Counted from the first letter of the stretch, positions 25,553 through 35,198 are shown. The stretch is 64,000 nt of DNA from Pseudomonas sp. GV085 (GCF_003050925.1 NZ_QAOV01000007.1:186001-250000), one strand, 5' to 3'. Numbers and translations: made by a program. Notes: generated from the sequence alone by a model not told the origin.

Positions 25553-25926
25553 GGCGCCTCCTCTCCTAGTGGTGACCCCTACCAAAGGTCACGTGGGTTG
25601 GGATGAGCCAGTACAAGATCCGGTCCAGGCCATTCAATGACGAACGCCTGCCTTACAGCGGCAGGAGCCTTGCGGCCAACCGGAAAACCGAACCAGAGTG
25701 ACTGGGATTCAAATCAGGGTTAATCGCGCATCTGCCGCCGCCGGGACTGAAGGTCCGTCGGAGCCTGCAAACGCCCGAGCGAGGCATGCTAGCACAGATG
25801 AACGGTCGTCGATGCACGCAGACTTTGTGCGGGGGCAAATCGGGCATTTTTATGCCAGAGTGCTGAACTTGAACACCGCTTCGCCCCTCAGATAACACGT
25901 CATTGACCCACAAGGAGCATCCCAGC

Positions 25927-26229
25927 ATGCGTCTGAACCGTTTGTTCGCCGTAGTCGCACCCATCGTTCTGCTGCTGCCATTGGCCGCCCACGCCGATTG
26001 GCCAAAGGGTGAGCGCGAGAAATACATGGCGCAATGCGTCCCTGCAGCGGCACAAAAGATCGGTGATGCGAAGGCAAAAGCCGTCTGTGGTTGCGGCGCC
26101 GACCAGATCAAATCCTATCCTGCCAAAGACCTTCAGGCATTGATGGACGGCACGGCAAGTCAAGAACTGGGAAATCAGGCGATGAAGAAAATCGCCACTT
26201 GCAGGGTCGATCCCGGGGCGAAGAAATAA
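25927..26229 (+). CDS. Small secreted protein of unknown function
   Basis: 100 aa from ATG 25927 (AAGGAG 9 bases upstream). A signal peptide of about 24 residues (LFAVVAPIVLLLPLAAHADW) is clear. The mature part has four Cys (QCVPAA, AVCGCGADQI, ATCRV) that may form two disulphides in the periplasm. I do not recognise a named family. It stands alone between thrS and cspA. Confidence 0.78.
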   Translation: MRLNRLFAVVAPIVLLLPLAAHADWPKGEREKYMAQCVPAAAQKIGDAKAKAVCGCGADQIKSYPAKDLQALMDGTASQELGNQAMKKIATCRVDPGAKK

Positions 26230-26520
26230 GCTTCTCGCATTGATTTTTTCACCTGCAATAACCGAAAAAACAGGCCGAATGTCGCTTTGCCTGACATTTT
26301 TTGAAGGTTTTACAGCTTTTTTTTCGTCTTTTCTTTCGGCTGAAAGCCTTATAAACCGGGGCTTTCAGCCATTTCAGGACATAAAGAAACCACGACTGAT
26401 CGGCAAACAGCTCGCCCGGGGGGCTCCCAAAGCGAACATTTCGACTATGATATCCGGGTGTGCCCAGTTGGCCTGAGCAGCACAGTACTACTGAAAATAT
26501 ATGTTTCTTGGAGATACACC

Positions 26521-26733
26521 ATGTCTAATCGCCAAACCGGCACCGTTAAATGGTTCAACGATGAAAAAGGCTTCGGCTTCATCACTCCTCAAGGTGGCGG
26601 TGACGACCTGTTCGTACACTTCAAAGCTATCGAAAGCGACGGTTTCAAAAGCCTGAAAGAAGGCCAAACTGTTTCCTTCGTGGCTGAGAAAGGCCAAAAG
26701 GGTATGCAAGCTGCTCAAGTTCGCCCAGAGTAA
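26521..26733 (+). CDS. Cold-shock protein, CspA family
   Basis: 70 aa. RNP1 (KGFGFI) and RNP2 (DLFVHF) motifs are both present in MSNRQTGTVKWFNDEKGFGFI and following. It binds single-stranded RNA or DNA as a chaperone. I chose ATG 26521 over an in-frame GTG at 26458 because of TTGGAG upstream and family length. A long AT-rich leader (from about 26400) fits cold-shock control of the message. Similar genes occur in several copies per genome, so no symbol is given. Confidence 0.95.
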   Translation: MSNRQTGTVKWFNDEKGFGFITPQGGGDDLFVHFKAIESDGFKSLKEGQTVSFVAEKGQKGMQAAQVRPE

Positions 26734-26754
26734 TTTCCAGGCGCACTAAAAAAA

Positions 26755-26779
26755 CCCCGTCCATGTGACGGGGTTTTTT
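26755..26779 (+). terminator. Terminator of the cold-shock gene
   Basis: Stem CCCCGTC / GACGGGG, then six T. An A-run on the other side means it can also end transcription of the inhibitor gene coming from the right. Confidence 0.9.
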
Positions 26780-26803
26780 ATGGATGAAACAAAAGCCGAG
26801 CGA

Positions 26804-27124
26804 TCAGCCGCAGTTGACGCGAGTGACCACTTTATTGGCATCGGTGTTCAGGTTCAGGCGGTCTGAACGGTACTCCAGCGTCACCATGTCGGTTGGCAAC
26901 AGGAACCGCGCGTTTTGCGCTCCTGCGCGGGTGCGCGCTTGCTCAAGCAATTGCGGCGATGCCTGTTTGCCGATGGTGAACTCGGCAGCCTTTGCTTCAC
27001 AGCGGCTGTGACCCGTGTCAGTCGTCGCAACATCCGTTGTTGCCGACTCCGTAGAGGTAGTGCTGCAACCGGCCAGCGTGGCAACGGCCAACAAAGTACC
27101 CAATGACGCGAGCTTCCAAGGCAT
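26804..27124 (-). CDS. I78-family peptidase inhibitor lipoprotein
   Basis: 106 aa. Signal with lipobox (LAVATLAGC, Cys20), then a short Ser/Thr-rich linker and an inhibitor I78 domain: SRCEAKAAEFTIGKQASPQ, ARFLLPTDMVTLEYRSDRLNL and a final RVNCG. The two Cys of the mature domain probably pair. Such proteins inhibit serine proteases and, as lipoproteins, probably guard the periplasm or outer membrane. Family call is from recognised motifs. Confidence 0.82.
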   Translation of the reverse strand: MPWKLASLGTLLAVATLAGCSTTSTESATTDVATTDTGHSRCEAKAAEFTIGKQASPQLLEQARTRAGAQNARFLLPTDMVTLEYRSDRLNLNTDANKVVTRVNCG

Positions 27125-27289
27125 GAAGCCTCCTTATTCAATGATTAAGCTGAGATCGTGCGACAACCAGACTGGCGTTTGGTTTCACAGGGAGCACTAG
27201 CACCCTGCCCATGATCCGGACGAGCCGCGATTCTGCCTGAGCGCCGCGCTCCCCTTAATCACTGAATCGTGACTGAATATGAACGACGC

Positions 27290-27595
27290 TCAATAGACGT
27301 CGATGTAGTCGTAAGGCGGATTGGGCCAGTTCTCTTTCAAGGCATTGAAGATTTGCATGACCCAGACTTCATCGCTGGCCGCGACCCGCCCGACATAACC
27401 GGAGCCCTTGGCCCAGGTTTCGAGCCGGAACAACAACCCGTCGATATCGGTACCGCCCACGACACCTGAGGAGATGTAGGCAATGCCCCCTTTGGTGACC
27501 CGCAACTGAGTGTGCTCATCGTCACTGGCGCTGGCCAGCAATCGACGCACCGCCTCCAGGGTCAGGCCATCCGGGGAGTTCAAATCGATCTGCAC
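27290..27595 (-). CDS. Conserved hypothetical protein
   Basis: 101 aa, soluble, no signal or membrane segment. The pattern (MQIDLNSPDGLTLEAVRRLL, YVGRVAASDEVWVMQIFNALKENW) looks like a real folded protein, and codon use matches its neighbours. I do not recognise a family. It is divergent from the 63-aa gene at 27728. Confidence 0.7.
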   Translation of the reverse strand: MQIDLNSPDGLTLEAVRRLLASASDDEHTQLRVTKGGIAYISSGVVGGTDIDGLLFRLETWAKGSGYVGRVAASDEVWVMQIFNALKENWPNPPYDYIDVY

Positions 27596-27727
27596 AGCGC
27601 ATTCCTTGAATATTCGTCAGAGACCAAGTGTCGCACAGCCCTCCTTTGCTGCCTAAGTCGACGTGTCAAAAGCCCCGTAAAATGGTTAACTCGGCACTCA
27701 GACTTCCCCGACCCCACGAGCGCCATC

Positions 27728-27919
27728 ATGACCACCGTAAGCATCGACGCTGACATCAAGGCCAAGTGGCAAGACGGCCACAGCTCCTACAGCCCAGGCA
27801 GCACGGAAGAGCTCGCCATTATCGGTATCGACCTTCTGGTCAGGGACCTTGGAACCGAAGCCGCCCAATCGTTCATCGAGCAGATTTTCGAGAAACACTT
27901 GTCGGACCAAAAGAGCTAA
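27728..27919 (+). CDS. Small conserved hypothetical protein
   Basis: 63 aa from ATG 27728. Acidic and helical (GSTEELAIIGIDLLVRDLGTEAA, SFIEQIFEKHL). The longer frame upstream to 27512 is antisense to the previous gene and not credible. Function unknown. Three 7-base repeats (GGTTAGC) follow the stop. Confidence 0.62.
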   Translation: MTTVSIDADIKAKWQDGHSSYSPGSTEELAIIGIDLLVRDLGTEAAQSFIEQIFEKHLSDQKS

Positions 27920-27976
27920 GCGGTTAGCGGTTAGCGGTTAGCGCGAGGGAGTGAAACCACCTGCGGGAGATGATGC

Positions 27977-28963
27977 TTACTTCAGGCGGGCCAGGCGCTC
28001 GGTCAGCAGATCGAAGAAGCCCTGGGCATCGCCGCTTTCTACCCAGAAGGCGTTCTTTGGCGCCTTCAGACCGTCATACCAATCAACGATGGTTTGTCCA
28101 AAGGTCGGCCCTTCGCGGCTGTCGACCACCACGTTGACCGAACGACCGCTGAACAACTGCGGCTTGAGCAGGTAAGCGACAACCGTGGCGTCATGCACCG
28201 GGCCGCCCGGAATGCCGTAGTGTTCCATGTCGCCTTTGACGTACTCATTGAGAATGTCGCTCACCAGCCGGCTGGCGTTGTTGTTCAGCGCGGCAATCTG
28301 TTTGAGGCGCGCTTCGCTGGTAAGGATCTTGTGGGTCACATCCAGCGGCAGGTAGGTCAGCTTTACGCCGCTGTTGAGTACCACTTCGGCCGCTTGCGGG
28401 TCGGCGAACAGGTTGAACTCGGCCACCGGTGTGATGTTGCCGCCGTTGAAGTGCGCACCGCCCATGACCACCACTTCCTTGATGCCCTGAACGATACCCG
28501 GCTCCTGGATCAGCGCCAGGGCCAGGTTGGTCTGTGGGCCTAGCATGGCGATGGTAATGCTGTGGGGCTCGGCCGATTTCAGCGCATCGATCAGGTAAGT
28601 CACCGCACTGCCCTTTTCCAGGCCCTTCTTCGGCTCATGCACGGCGACGCCCGACAGACCTTCCTTACCATGAACATCCTCGGCATAGATCGGCGTGCGC
28701 ATCAGCGGCCTGAGTGCACCGGCATAAACCGGCACCTCCTCACGCCCCGCCCATTCCCGGGCCAGTCGCGCATTGCGTGAGGTCTTGTCCAGGCGAACGT
28801 TGCCTGCAACGGTGGTCAATGCCCGAACATTCAGCTCGTCCGGCGATGCCAGGGCGAACAACAGGGCAACGACATCGTCAGCCCCTGGATCGGTGTCGAT
28901 GATCAGGTCGATCTTTGCTGCCTCGAGGGCGTTCGTGGCGGTCTTCAAGGTCAAAAGCAGCAA
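27977..28963 (-). CDS. Inosine-uridine-preferring nucleoside hydrolase, probably exported
   Basis: About 320 aa. The calcium-site motif LIIDTDPGADDVVALLFALAS and the later AMLGPQTNLALAL and GGAHFNGGNITPVAEFN define the family. It frees ribose from ribonucleosides, which suits its place after the ribose operon. The N-terminus is unclear: the first frame start is TTG 28963 in a hydrophobic stretch (LLLLTLKTATNALEAA), and no good ribosome site fits it. AAGGAG and an ATG about 30-50 bases upstream are in another frame. The likely explanation is an export signal whose start is non-standard or shifted. Confidence 0.82.
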   Translation of the reverse strand: MLLLTLKTATNALEAAKIDLIIDTDPGADDVVALLFALASPDELNVRALTTVAGNVRLDKTSRNARLAREWAGREEVPVYAGALRPLMRTPIYAEDVHGKEGLSGVAVHEPKKGLEKGSAVTYLIDALKSAEPHSITIAMLGPQTNLALALIQEPGIVQGIKEVVVMGGAHFNGGNITPVAEFNLFADPQAAEVVLNSGVKLTYLPLDVTHKILTSEARLKQIAALNNNASRLVSDILNEYVKGDMEHYGIPGGPVHDATVVAYLLKPQLFSGRSVNVVVDSREGPTFGQTIVDWYDGLKAPKNAFWVESGDAQGFFDLLTERLARLK

Positions 28964-29049
28964 GCTCCAGAGCAGTGGGTTCAGTTTCTGAGCATAGCGA
29001 TACGGGACACACTCCTTGTGCCGGGGACATCAAACACGCGGACAGCCAG

Positions 29050-29454
29050 TCAAAACGTAACGCCGGCGACCAGCACAATGTTGCAGTACGGCTGACACTC
29101 GCCTGTCCGAACAATCGCCCTGGCCTGCCGGCTCAGAACCTTGAATTGTTCATGGGCGAGCACCTCACGCCGACCCAGTGCGCCTTCGCCGTCCAACTCA
29201 TTCAGCGCAACCAGGGCCGACGGCTTTTTATCGAAGATTTCCTGAGCCAGCACATGGCTTTCGACCTGCATCTCACTGAGCACGACCTTCAAGGTGCTGA
29301 CAAAATCCGGAATGCCGTGGGTCAAGGCCAGGTCGATCAATTCAACGCCCGGTGGAACCGGCAGCCCCGCATCCCCGATGACGACCCTGTCGCCATGCCC
29401 CAATGAGGCTATCAGCCGTGACAGCGCAATGTTGAGAAGGGGTGTCTTTTTCAT
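29050..29454 (-). CDS. rbsD: D-ribose pyranase
   Basis: 134 aa, family length. The catalytic His is in ASLGHGDRVVIGDAGLPVP near residue 20, and the C-terminus CQPYCNIVLVAGVTF is typical. It interconverts pyran and furan forms of ribose so that ribokinase receives the furanose. Its ATG overlaps the rbsK stop by four bases. Confidence 0.95.
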   Translation of the reverse strand: MKKTPLLNIALSRLIASLGHGDRVVIGDAGLPVPPGVELIDLALTHGIPDFVSTLKVVLSEMQVESHVLAQEIFDKKPSALVALNELDGEGALGRREVLAHEQFKVLSRQARAIVRTGECQPYCNIVLVAGVTF

Positions 29455-30368
29455 GGGATTTTAAACGCCTGCACATCGCTCAAGGCGGGAATCGAAGGTT
29501 GCGCGCCGGCACGGGTGACCGACAACGCCGCAGCCACCTGCCCGAAGCGAATCGCCGACACCTCATCTTGACCCGCGGCCAGCGCCGCAGCGAAACCGCC
29601 GACGAACGTATCGCCGGCCGCCGTGGTATCGACAGCCTTTACCACGGGCGCAGGGAAATGTTCGAAGCGTTGGCCATCGGCAAACAGCGAACCTTGCGCA
29701 CCGAGGGTGATGATCACCTTGCCGGCGCCCAGGGCTATCAGGCGGGTCGCCGCGGCTTGCGCGGTGTCCAGGGAGTCCACCGACAGACCGCTCAGGGCCG
29801 ACGCCTCGCTCTCGTTGGGAATCAGGTAATCGATGGACGCGTACCAGTCCGATGGCAGCGGACGACTGGCCGGTGCCGGATTGAGGATGACGGTCTTGCC
29901 CAGCTCGCGACCGCGCTTGAGCGCATGACCAACAGAAGCATCGGGCACTTCCAGCTGACAGATGAGCACGTCCGCCGCGTGTATCACCGATTCAAAACGG
30001 TCAATGGCTTCTGTGGTCAATGCACCGTTGGCGCCGGGGACGATCACGATGGTGTTCTGACTGCTGTCGTCGACCACAATCAACGCCACGCCGCTGGAAC
30101 CGTCAACGGTGCTCACCGCCTGGCAATCGATCTGCTCGGCCAACAGCGCCCCACGCAGCGCCTCACCATAAGCGTCACTGCCCACGCACCCGATCATCGA
30201 CACCTGGGCTCCCAGCCGCGCCGCAGCCACGGCCTGATTCGCGCCCTTGCCGCCGGAGACGGTGCAGAACGACTGACCAATCAGTGTTTCACCGCCCTTG
30301 GGCAAGCGTGGTGCCCGGGTCACCAGGTCCATGTTCAAACTACCTATTACCACTACTTTTGCTGGCAT
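29451..30368 (-). CDS. rbsK: Ribokinase
   Basis: 305 aa. PfkB family signatures: GGKGANQAVAAARLGAQVSMIG near the N-terminus and DTTAAGDTFVGGFAAALAAG with the catalytic Asp near residue 250. It phosphorylates ribose to ribose 5-phosphate. Order in the operon is rbsB-A-C-R-K-D. Confidence 0.96.
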   Translation of the reverse strand: MPAKVVVIGSLNMDLVTRAPRLPKGGETLIGQSFCTVSGGKGANQAVAAARLGAQVSMIGCVGSDAYGEALRGALLAEQIDCQAVSTVDGSSGVALIVVDDSSQNTIVIVPGANGALTTEAIDRFESVIHAADVLICQLEVPDASVGHALKRGRELGKTVILNPAPASRPLPSDWYASIDYLIPNESEASALSGLSVDSLDTAQAAATRLIALGAGKVIITLGAQGSLFADGQRFEHFPAPVVKAVDTTAAGDTFVGGFAAALAAGQDEVSAIRFGQVAAALSVTRAGAQPSIPALSDVQAFKIP

Positions 30369-30443
30369 ACATTGCTACTCATCGATTCTGTTTCGGCGAC
30401 GCTGTGGGTTCAGCGGCTTTCTGTTTTCAACGGCTCTCTGTTT

Positions 30444-31463
30444 TCAACGGCACTGGGCAAACACGCCGGCCAGCGGCGCCGTCGATTCACGTATGACGAT
30501 ACTCGGCGTCACGATCCGCTGATCGGTCGCCAGGCCCGGCGTGGCAATTCGCCGTAAAAGCACTTCGGCGGCCATTTCGCCGAGTTGCACGATCGATTGC
30601 CCCACCGTGGTCAACGACGGATAGACATACCGACTCATCTGGATATCGTCGAAGCCGATCACCGACAACTCGCTCGGTACGCGAATATTGCGCTCGGCGG
30701 CGGCCCGGAGCACGCCGATGCCGATCATGTCGTTGGCCGCAAAAATGGCGGTAGGCGGGTTGTTTTCCAGCAAAATTGCGGCGGCACTGTAACCGCCGGT
30801 GCTGGTGAAATCGCTTTCCAGCATGCGCTCGGGAGAGACTTCGACGCCCGCCTCCTTCAAGGCCCGGCGATAACCCGCCAGACGCATCTGCGCCACGCTG
30901 GTGTTTTCCGGCCCGCTGATCGTGGCGATATCCCGGTGCCCCAGTTCCAGCAGATGCCGGGTCGCCAGATACGCGCCGTATTCATGGTCGATGCGCACCA
31001 GGTCCGCATCGATACCGTCCAGTCCGCGGTCGACGATCACCATGGGCGTACGGACGCCTTTAAGACCTTGCACCAGGCGACTGTCGCCGCCGGCCGAGGC
31101 GACAATCAGGCCGTCGATACGTTTTTCCAGCAGTACACGCAGATAGCTGCGCTGCTTGTCCGGATTGTCGTCGGAGTTGCACAGGATGACGCAGTAACCG
31201 TTTCGCTCGCAGTAATCCTCGATGCCCCGGGCCAGTTCGGCGAAATACGGGTTGAGGCTGTTGGGCACCAACAGGCCGATGGTCGCCGTGGTCTTGGCCT
31301 TGAGCGAACGGGCTACCGCACTGGGAACATAGTCGAGGGTCTGGATGGCCGCCTCGACCTTGATCCGGACTTCTTCACTGACCGGGCGGGTCTTGTTCAC
31401 CACATGGGAAACCGTGGTGTAGGAAATGCCGGCAAGGGCTGCCACATCTTTGATCGTCGCCAT
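30444..31463 (-). CDS. rbsR: LacI-family ribose operon repressor
   Basis: 339 aa. The N-terminal helix-turn-helix with hinge is plain (TIKDVAALAGISYTTVSHVVNKTRPVS), followed by a periplasmic-binding-like sensor domain. It lies inside the operon it should control, between rbsC and rbsK. The palindrome at 35099-35112 upstream of rbsB is the probable operator. Confidence 0.93.
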   Translation of the reverse strand: MATIKDVAALAGISYTTVSHVVNKTRPVSEEVRIKVEAAIQTLDYVPSAVARSLKAKTTATIGLLVPNSLNPYFAELARGIEDYCERNGYCVILCNSDDNPDKQRSYLRVLLEKRIDGLIVASAGGDSRLVQGLKGVRTPMVIVDRGLDGIDADLVRIDHEYGAYLATRHLLELGHRDIATISGPENTSVAQMRLAGYRRALKEAGVEVSPERMLESDFTSTGGYSAAAILLENNPPTAIFAANDMIGIGVLRAAAERNIRVPSELSVIGFDDIQMSRYVYPSLTTVGQSIVQLGEMAAEVLLRRIATPGLATDQRIVTPSIVIRESTAPLAGVFAQCR

Positions 31464-31466
31464 GAC

Positions 31467-32444
31467 TCAGGTCCGCCGGCTTGCGCGTTGACTGCGATAG
31501 GTGTCCAGCACCACCGCCACCACGATCACCGCGCCGGTAATGATGCGTTTGGTTGGCTCGGTTGCGCCGATCTGCGCCAGCCCCGCGGCCAGCACGGAAA
31601 TGATCAGCACACCAAAAAACGTGCTGATCACCGAGCCGCGCCCGCCCATCAGGCTGGTGCCGCCGATCACGACAGCCGCGATCACTTGCAACTCAAGACC
31701 GGAGCCGGCATTCGGGTCGGCGGCTTCCAGGCGGGAAATCTGGAACAACGCGGCAATACCGGCCAGCAACCCCATCAGGCTGAAAACCAGGATTTTGTAG
31801 GGCTTGGGATTGATCCCCGCCAACCGCACCGCCTCTTCGTTGGTGCCGATACCGATCAGGTAGCGACCGAACACCGTGCGGGTCAACACGGCCTGGGCGA
31901 TGAAAATGATCAGCAGCGCGATGATGAACGACGGTGAAATGCCGAAAGCGATCGGGTTGGACAACCAGGCGAACGCATCGCCGATGTAGGCCGTACGCGA
32001 GCCGGTCATCTGGTACGCCACCCCGCGAGCCATTTCCAGCACGCCCAGGGACACGATGAACGACGGAATCCGCCAGGCCACCGTGATCGAGCCGGTGATG
32101 GTACCGGCGAGCGCCGCGACGGCCATGCCCAGCAGCGCCGCCGGCAGAACGCCCCAGCCCCAGCCAAGCATCGCCACGCTCACAGTCGAGGCCGCCAGCG
32201 CCAGCACCGAGCCCACCGACAGGTCGATGCCACCGATGATCAACACAAAGGTCATGCCGACCGCCAGCACCATCAGGTCCGGAATCTGGTTGGCCAGAGT
32301 GCTGAAAGTATCGTAGGACAGGAAATGACTGCTCAACACCGAGAACAGCACGATCATCGCCAACAAGGCACCCGCCAGCCCCAGGTAAGTGCCCAGGCCG
32401 TAGAAGTTGCCACTGCGTGTGCCGGCGAAAGAAGCGGTTTTCAT
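31467..32444 (-). CDS. rbsC: Ribose ABC transporter permease
   Basis: 325 aa with about ten membrane segments. Family motifs are GGIDLSVGSVLALAAS and AAVVIGGTSLMGGRGSV. It forms the inner-membrane channel for ribose import with RbsA and RbsB. It overlaps the rbsA stop by four bases and ends three bases before rbsR. Confidence 0.95.
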   Translation of the reverse strand: MKTASFAGTRSGNFYGLGTYLGLAGALLAMIVLFSVLSSHFLSYDTFSTLANQIPDLMVLAVGMTFVLIIGGIDLSVGSVLALAASTVSVAMLGWGWGVLPAALLGMAVAALAGTITGSITVAWRIPSFIVSLGVLEMARGVAYQMTGSRTAYIGDAFAWLSNPIAFGISPSFIIALLIIFIAQAVLTRTVFGRYLIGIGTNEEAVRLAGINPKPYKILVFSLMGLLAGIAALFQISRLEAADPNAGSGLELQVIAAVVIGGTSLMGGRGSVISTFFGVLIISVLAAGLAQIGATEPTKRIITGAVIVVAVVLDTYRSQRASRRT

Positions 32445-33994
32445 GGAAGATCCCTAGGCGCGGCTTCAAAGAGCTGCGCATCACGTTTTTGGTAGCCGGC
32501 AAAAGCAGCGGCGAGCAACTCATCCTGGGTCCAGCTGTCGCGATCGAACGTATCGATCAGGCGCCCCGCCGACAGCACGCCGATCCGGTCGCAGATCAGC
32601 ATCAGCTCGCGCAAGTCGCTGGAAACCACCACCAGTGCCTTGCCCTGGCGGGTCAATTCACCGAGCAGGTTGTAGATATCGAACTTGGCGCCGACGTCGA
32701 TGCCGCGGGTCGGCTCGTCGAACAGCAACACCGAGCAGTCGCGCTCCAGCCAACGGCCGATGACGACTTTCTGCTGATTGCCGCCGGAAAGCTCGGACAC
32801 CAACTGAGCCGGACCGGAGCTGCGAATGCGCATGGCATCGATCTGACGCTGGGCCAAGGCGTTTGCGCGATCGTTGTCGACCAAGCCCGCGCTGGAGATG
32901 CCGGGCATGTTGCCCAAGGCGACGTTGGCGCCGATCGATTGGGTCAGCAAAAGGCCTTCGCCCTTGCGATCTTCGGTGATCAACGCAATGCCATGCCCGA
33001 CCGCATCCACTGGCGAACGGATACTGACGACCTGTGCCGGCGACCCCAGGGCAATCGCGCCGCTGTCGGCGATATCGGCACCGAAGATCAGGCGCAGCAA
33101 CTCGGTACGCCCCGCGCCGATCAAACCGGAAATCCCGAAAATCTCTCCGGCACGGACCTGGAACGACACGTCGCGAACCTTGTCGGCACGGTTCAGGCCG
33201 TTGACCGTCAACACCGGAGCGCCGATCTTGCGCGCCCCCATATCGATGTGTTCGCCGAGCTCGCGCCCGACCATCAGGGTGACCAGTTGCTCGCTGTTGT
33301 AGTTGGCCATAGGCTCGACGCAAACCAGGTTGCCGTCGCGCAGTACGGCAATGCGCTGCGCGACCCGCGCCAGCTCTTCGAGGCGGTGGGAGATGTAGAT
33401 GATCGATACGCCGCGAGCCTGCAGACGGGTGATCTGCTCGAACAGCATTTCGACTTCGCGCGCAGTGAGCATCGCCGTCGGCTCGTCGAGAATCAGCACA
33501 TGACAATCACCAATCAGGTTGCGGGCAATCTCCACCATTTGCTGGTGCCCAATGCCCAGTTCGCCGACCAGGGTGTCCGGGTCAATGGCGTCGAGCCCGA
33601 CATGCGCCATGGCTTCGATTGCAGCCTTGCGCAACTGCTTGCGGCTGATCCAGCCACCTTTGCTGGGCAGGTTGTCGAGAAACAGGTTTTCCGCCACCGA
33701 CAAGGTCGGCAGCAGATTGAGTTCCTGCATGACCATGCGGATACCCAGCGCTTCAGCCTGAGCCCGGCTACCCGGACGATAGTCCTGCCCCTGAAACTGC
33801 ATCTGGCCGGTGGTCGGCGTGACCAGCCCGCCAATAATCTTCGAAAGCGTGCTTTTGCCTGCGCCGTTCTCGCCGGTCAACGCCAGCACTTCACCGCGCA
33901 TGAGCGTCAGGTCGATGCCGGTCAGCACCGGTTGAGCGTAGGTCTTGCCGATACCGCTGACCGAGAGGACAGCGTTCGGGACGGAAACTGACAT
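32441..33994 (-). CDS. rbsA: Ribose ABC transporter ATP-binding protein (two cassettes)
   Basis: 517 aa, two ATPase halves. The first Walker A is GENGAGKST near residue 40 with Walker B LILDEPTAML; the second half has the degenerate GLIGAGRTE, plus signature LSGGNQQK and LLFDEPTRGID. This asymmetry is normal for sugar importers of the CUT2 class. It energises RbsC. Confidence 0.95.
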   Translation of the reverse strand: MSVSVPNAVLSVSGIGKTYAQPVLTGIDLTLMRGEVLALTGENGAGKSTLSKIIGGLVTPTTGQMQFQGQDYRPGSRAQAEALGIRMVMQELNLLPTLSVAENLFLDNLPSKGGWISRKQLRKAAIEAMAHVGLDAIDPDTLVGELGIGHQQMVEIARNLIGDCHVLILDEPTAMLTAREVEMLFEQITRLQARGVSIIYISHRLEELARVAQRIAVLRDGNLVCVEPMANYNSEQLVTLMVGRELGEHIDMGARKIGAPVLTVNGLNRADKVRDVSFQVRAGEIFGISGLIGAGRTELLRLIFGADIADSGAIALGSPAQVVSIRSPVDAVGHGIALITEDRKGEGLLLTQSIGANVALGNMPGISSAGLVDNDRANALAQRQIDAMRIRSSGPAQLVSELSGGNQQKVVIGRWLERDCSVLLFDEPTRGIDVGAKFDIYNLLGELTRQGKALVVVSSDLRELMLICDRIGVLSAGRLIDTFDRDSWTQDELLAAAFAGYQKRDAQLFEAAPRDLP

Positions 33995-34049
33995 AAAAAC
34001 TCTCCATGCGCTCGTCCGGTTGGACGAGCGCCGCTGCGTCGCCAGAAGG

Positions 34050-35006
34050 CTATTTGGTGACCAGTTCTACCGGCGTTTCGATCACGCCATTGGCACCGTC
34101 GTCGACCTTCTCGCCCTTGAGAATCTTCAATGCAGTCTCGATGCCGAACACCGCCTGTTTAGCCGCAAACTGGTCCGCCGTGGCCAGCACGCGACCATCC
34201 TTGAGCATTGGCTGGATGGCATTGATGTTGTCGTAGCCGACCACTTGCACCTTGCCGGCCTTGCCCGCGGCGCGCACAGCAGACACCGCACCGACCGCCA
34301 TGCTGTCGTTGCCGGCCAACAGGGCCTTGGTTTGCGGGTATTCGCTGAGAATCGACGCGGCGACCTTGTTGCCCTTGTCGATCTCCCAGTCACCGGATTG
34401 CACGGACACGACCTTGATTTGCGCCGCCTCCATCGCATCCTTGAAACCTGCGGTCCGCTGCTGGGCATTGGTGGTGGTGGACACACCTTCGATGATGCCG
34501 ACTTCGTCACCGGCCTTCAGCTGTTTGGCCAGGTAATCGCCCACCAGCCGTGCGCCCTTGCGGTTGTCCGGGCCTACGAACGGAACATTGATGTTTTTGC
34601 TTTTGACGACGGCGGGGTCCAGCTGGTTGTCGATGTTGATCACGGTGATACCGGCATCGATGGCTTTCTTGATCACCGGGACCATGGCTTTGGAGTCTGC
34701 CGGTGCAATCACCAGTGCATTGACCTTGGCCAGGATCATCTGCTCGACGATGCGCGTCTGGCCAGCGGTGTCGGTTTCATCCTTGATGCCGTTGGAGATG
34801 AGCTCGAATTCGCCGGAGTGATCTTTCTGGTAAGCCTTGGCGCCGTCTTCCATTGTCAGGAAGAACTCATTGGCCAGGGATTTCATGACCAGTGCGACTT
34901 TCGGTTTTTCAGCGGCTTCAGCAAAAGCCGAGGAGACAGGCAATGCTGCGGATGCGGCGGCCAGCATAGCGACAGCGAGAAGACGTCCAGCGAATGGCAG
35001 CTTCAT
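34050..35006 (-). CDS. rbsB: Periplasmic D-ribose-binding protein
   Basis: 318 aa. A signal peptide of about 30 residues (LLAVAMLAAASAALPVSSAFA) precedes the type I binding protein fold (KVALVMKSLANEFFLTMEDGAKAY, VGYDNINAIQPMLKDGRVLATADQF). First gene of the rbs operon. The ribose call comes from linkage to rbsK and rbsD. Confidence 0.93.
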   Translation of the reverse strand: MKLPFAGRLLAVAMLAAASAALPVSSAFAEAAEKPKVALVMKSLANEFFLTMEDGAKAYQKDHSGEFELISNGIKDETDTAGQTRIVEQMILAKVNALVIAPADSKAMVPVIKKAIDAGITVINIDNQLDPAVVKSKNINVPFVGPDNRKGARLVGDYLAKQLKAGDEVGIIEGVSTTTNAQQRTAGFKDAMEAAQIKVVSVQSGDWEIDKGNKVAASILSEYPQTKALLAGNDSMAVGAVSAVRAAGKAGKVQVVGYDNINAIQPMLKDGRVLATADQFAAKQAVFGIETALKILKGEKVDDGANGVIETPVELVTK

Positions 35007-35098
35007 GGGTTCACTCCGATCTTATGATTATTGTGAGCAACGCTTGCGCCGACGTAAGCTTCACGACCCACCTCGATGGAAAGCCATCACTGGAGTCG

Positions 35099-35112
35099 CG
35101 CAAACGTTTGCG
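35099..35112. promoter_or_regulatory. Probable RbsR operator upstream of rbsB
   Basis: A perfect 14-base palindrome CGCAAACGTTTGCG with central CG, the LacI/PurR-family operator form. It lies 93 bases upstream of the rbsB start, consistent with repression by the RbsR encoded in the operon. Confidence 0.8.
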
Positions 35113-35198
35113 TGAAGCAAACTATGCGAACCCTGCCGGTATTTGTCAACGACCCGAAAAGTGCTTTCAGAGATGTTCAGCGAAAAACGGCATCCAGT

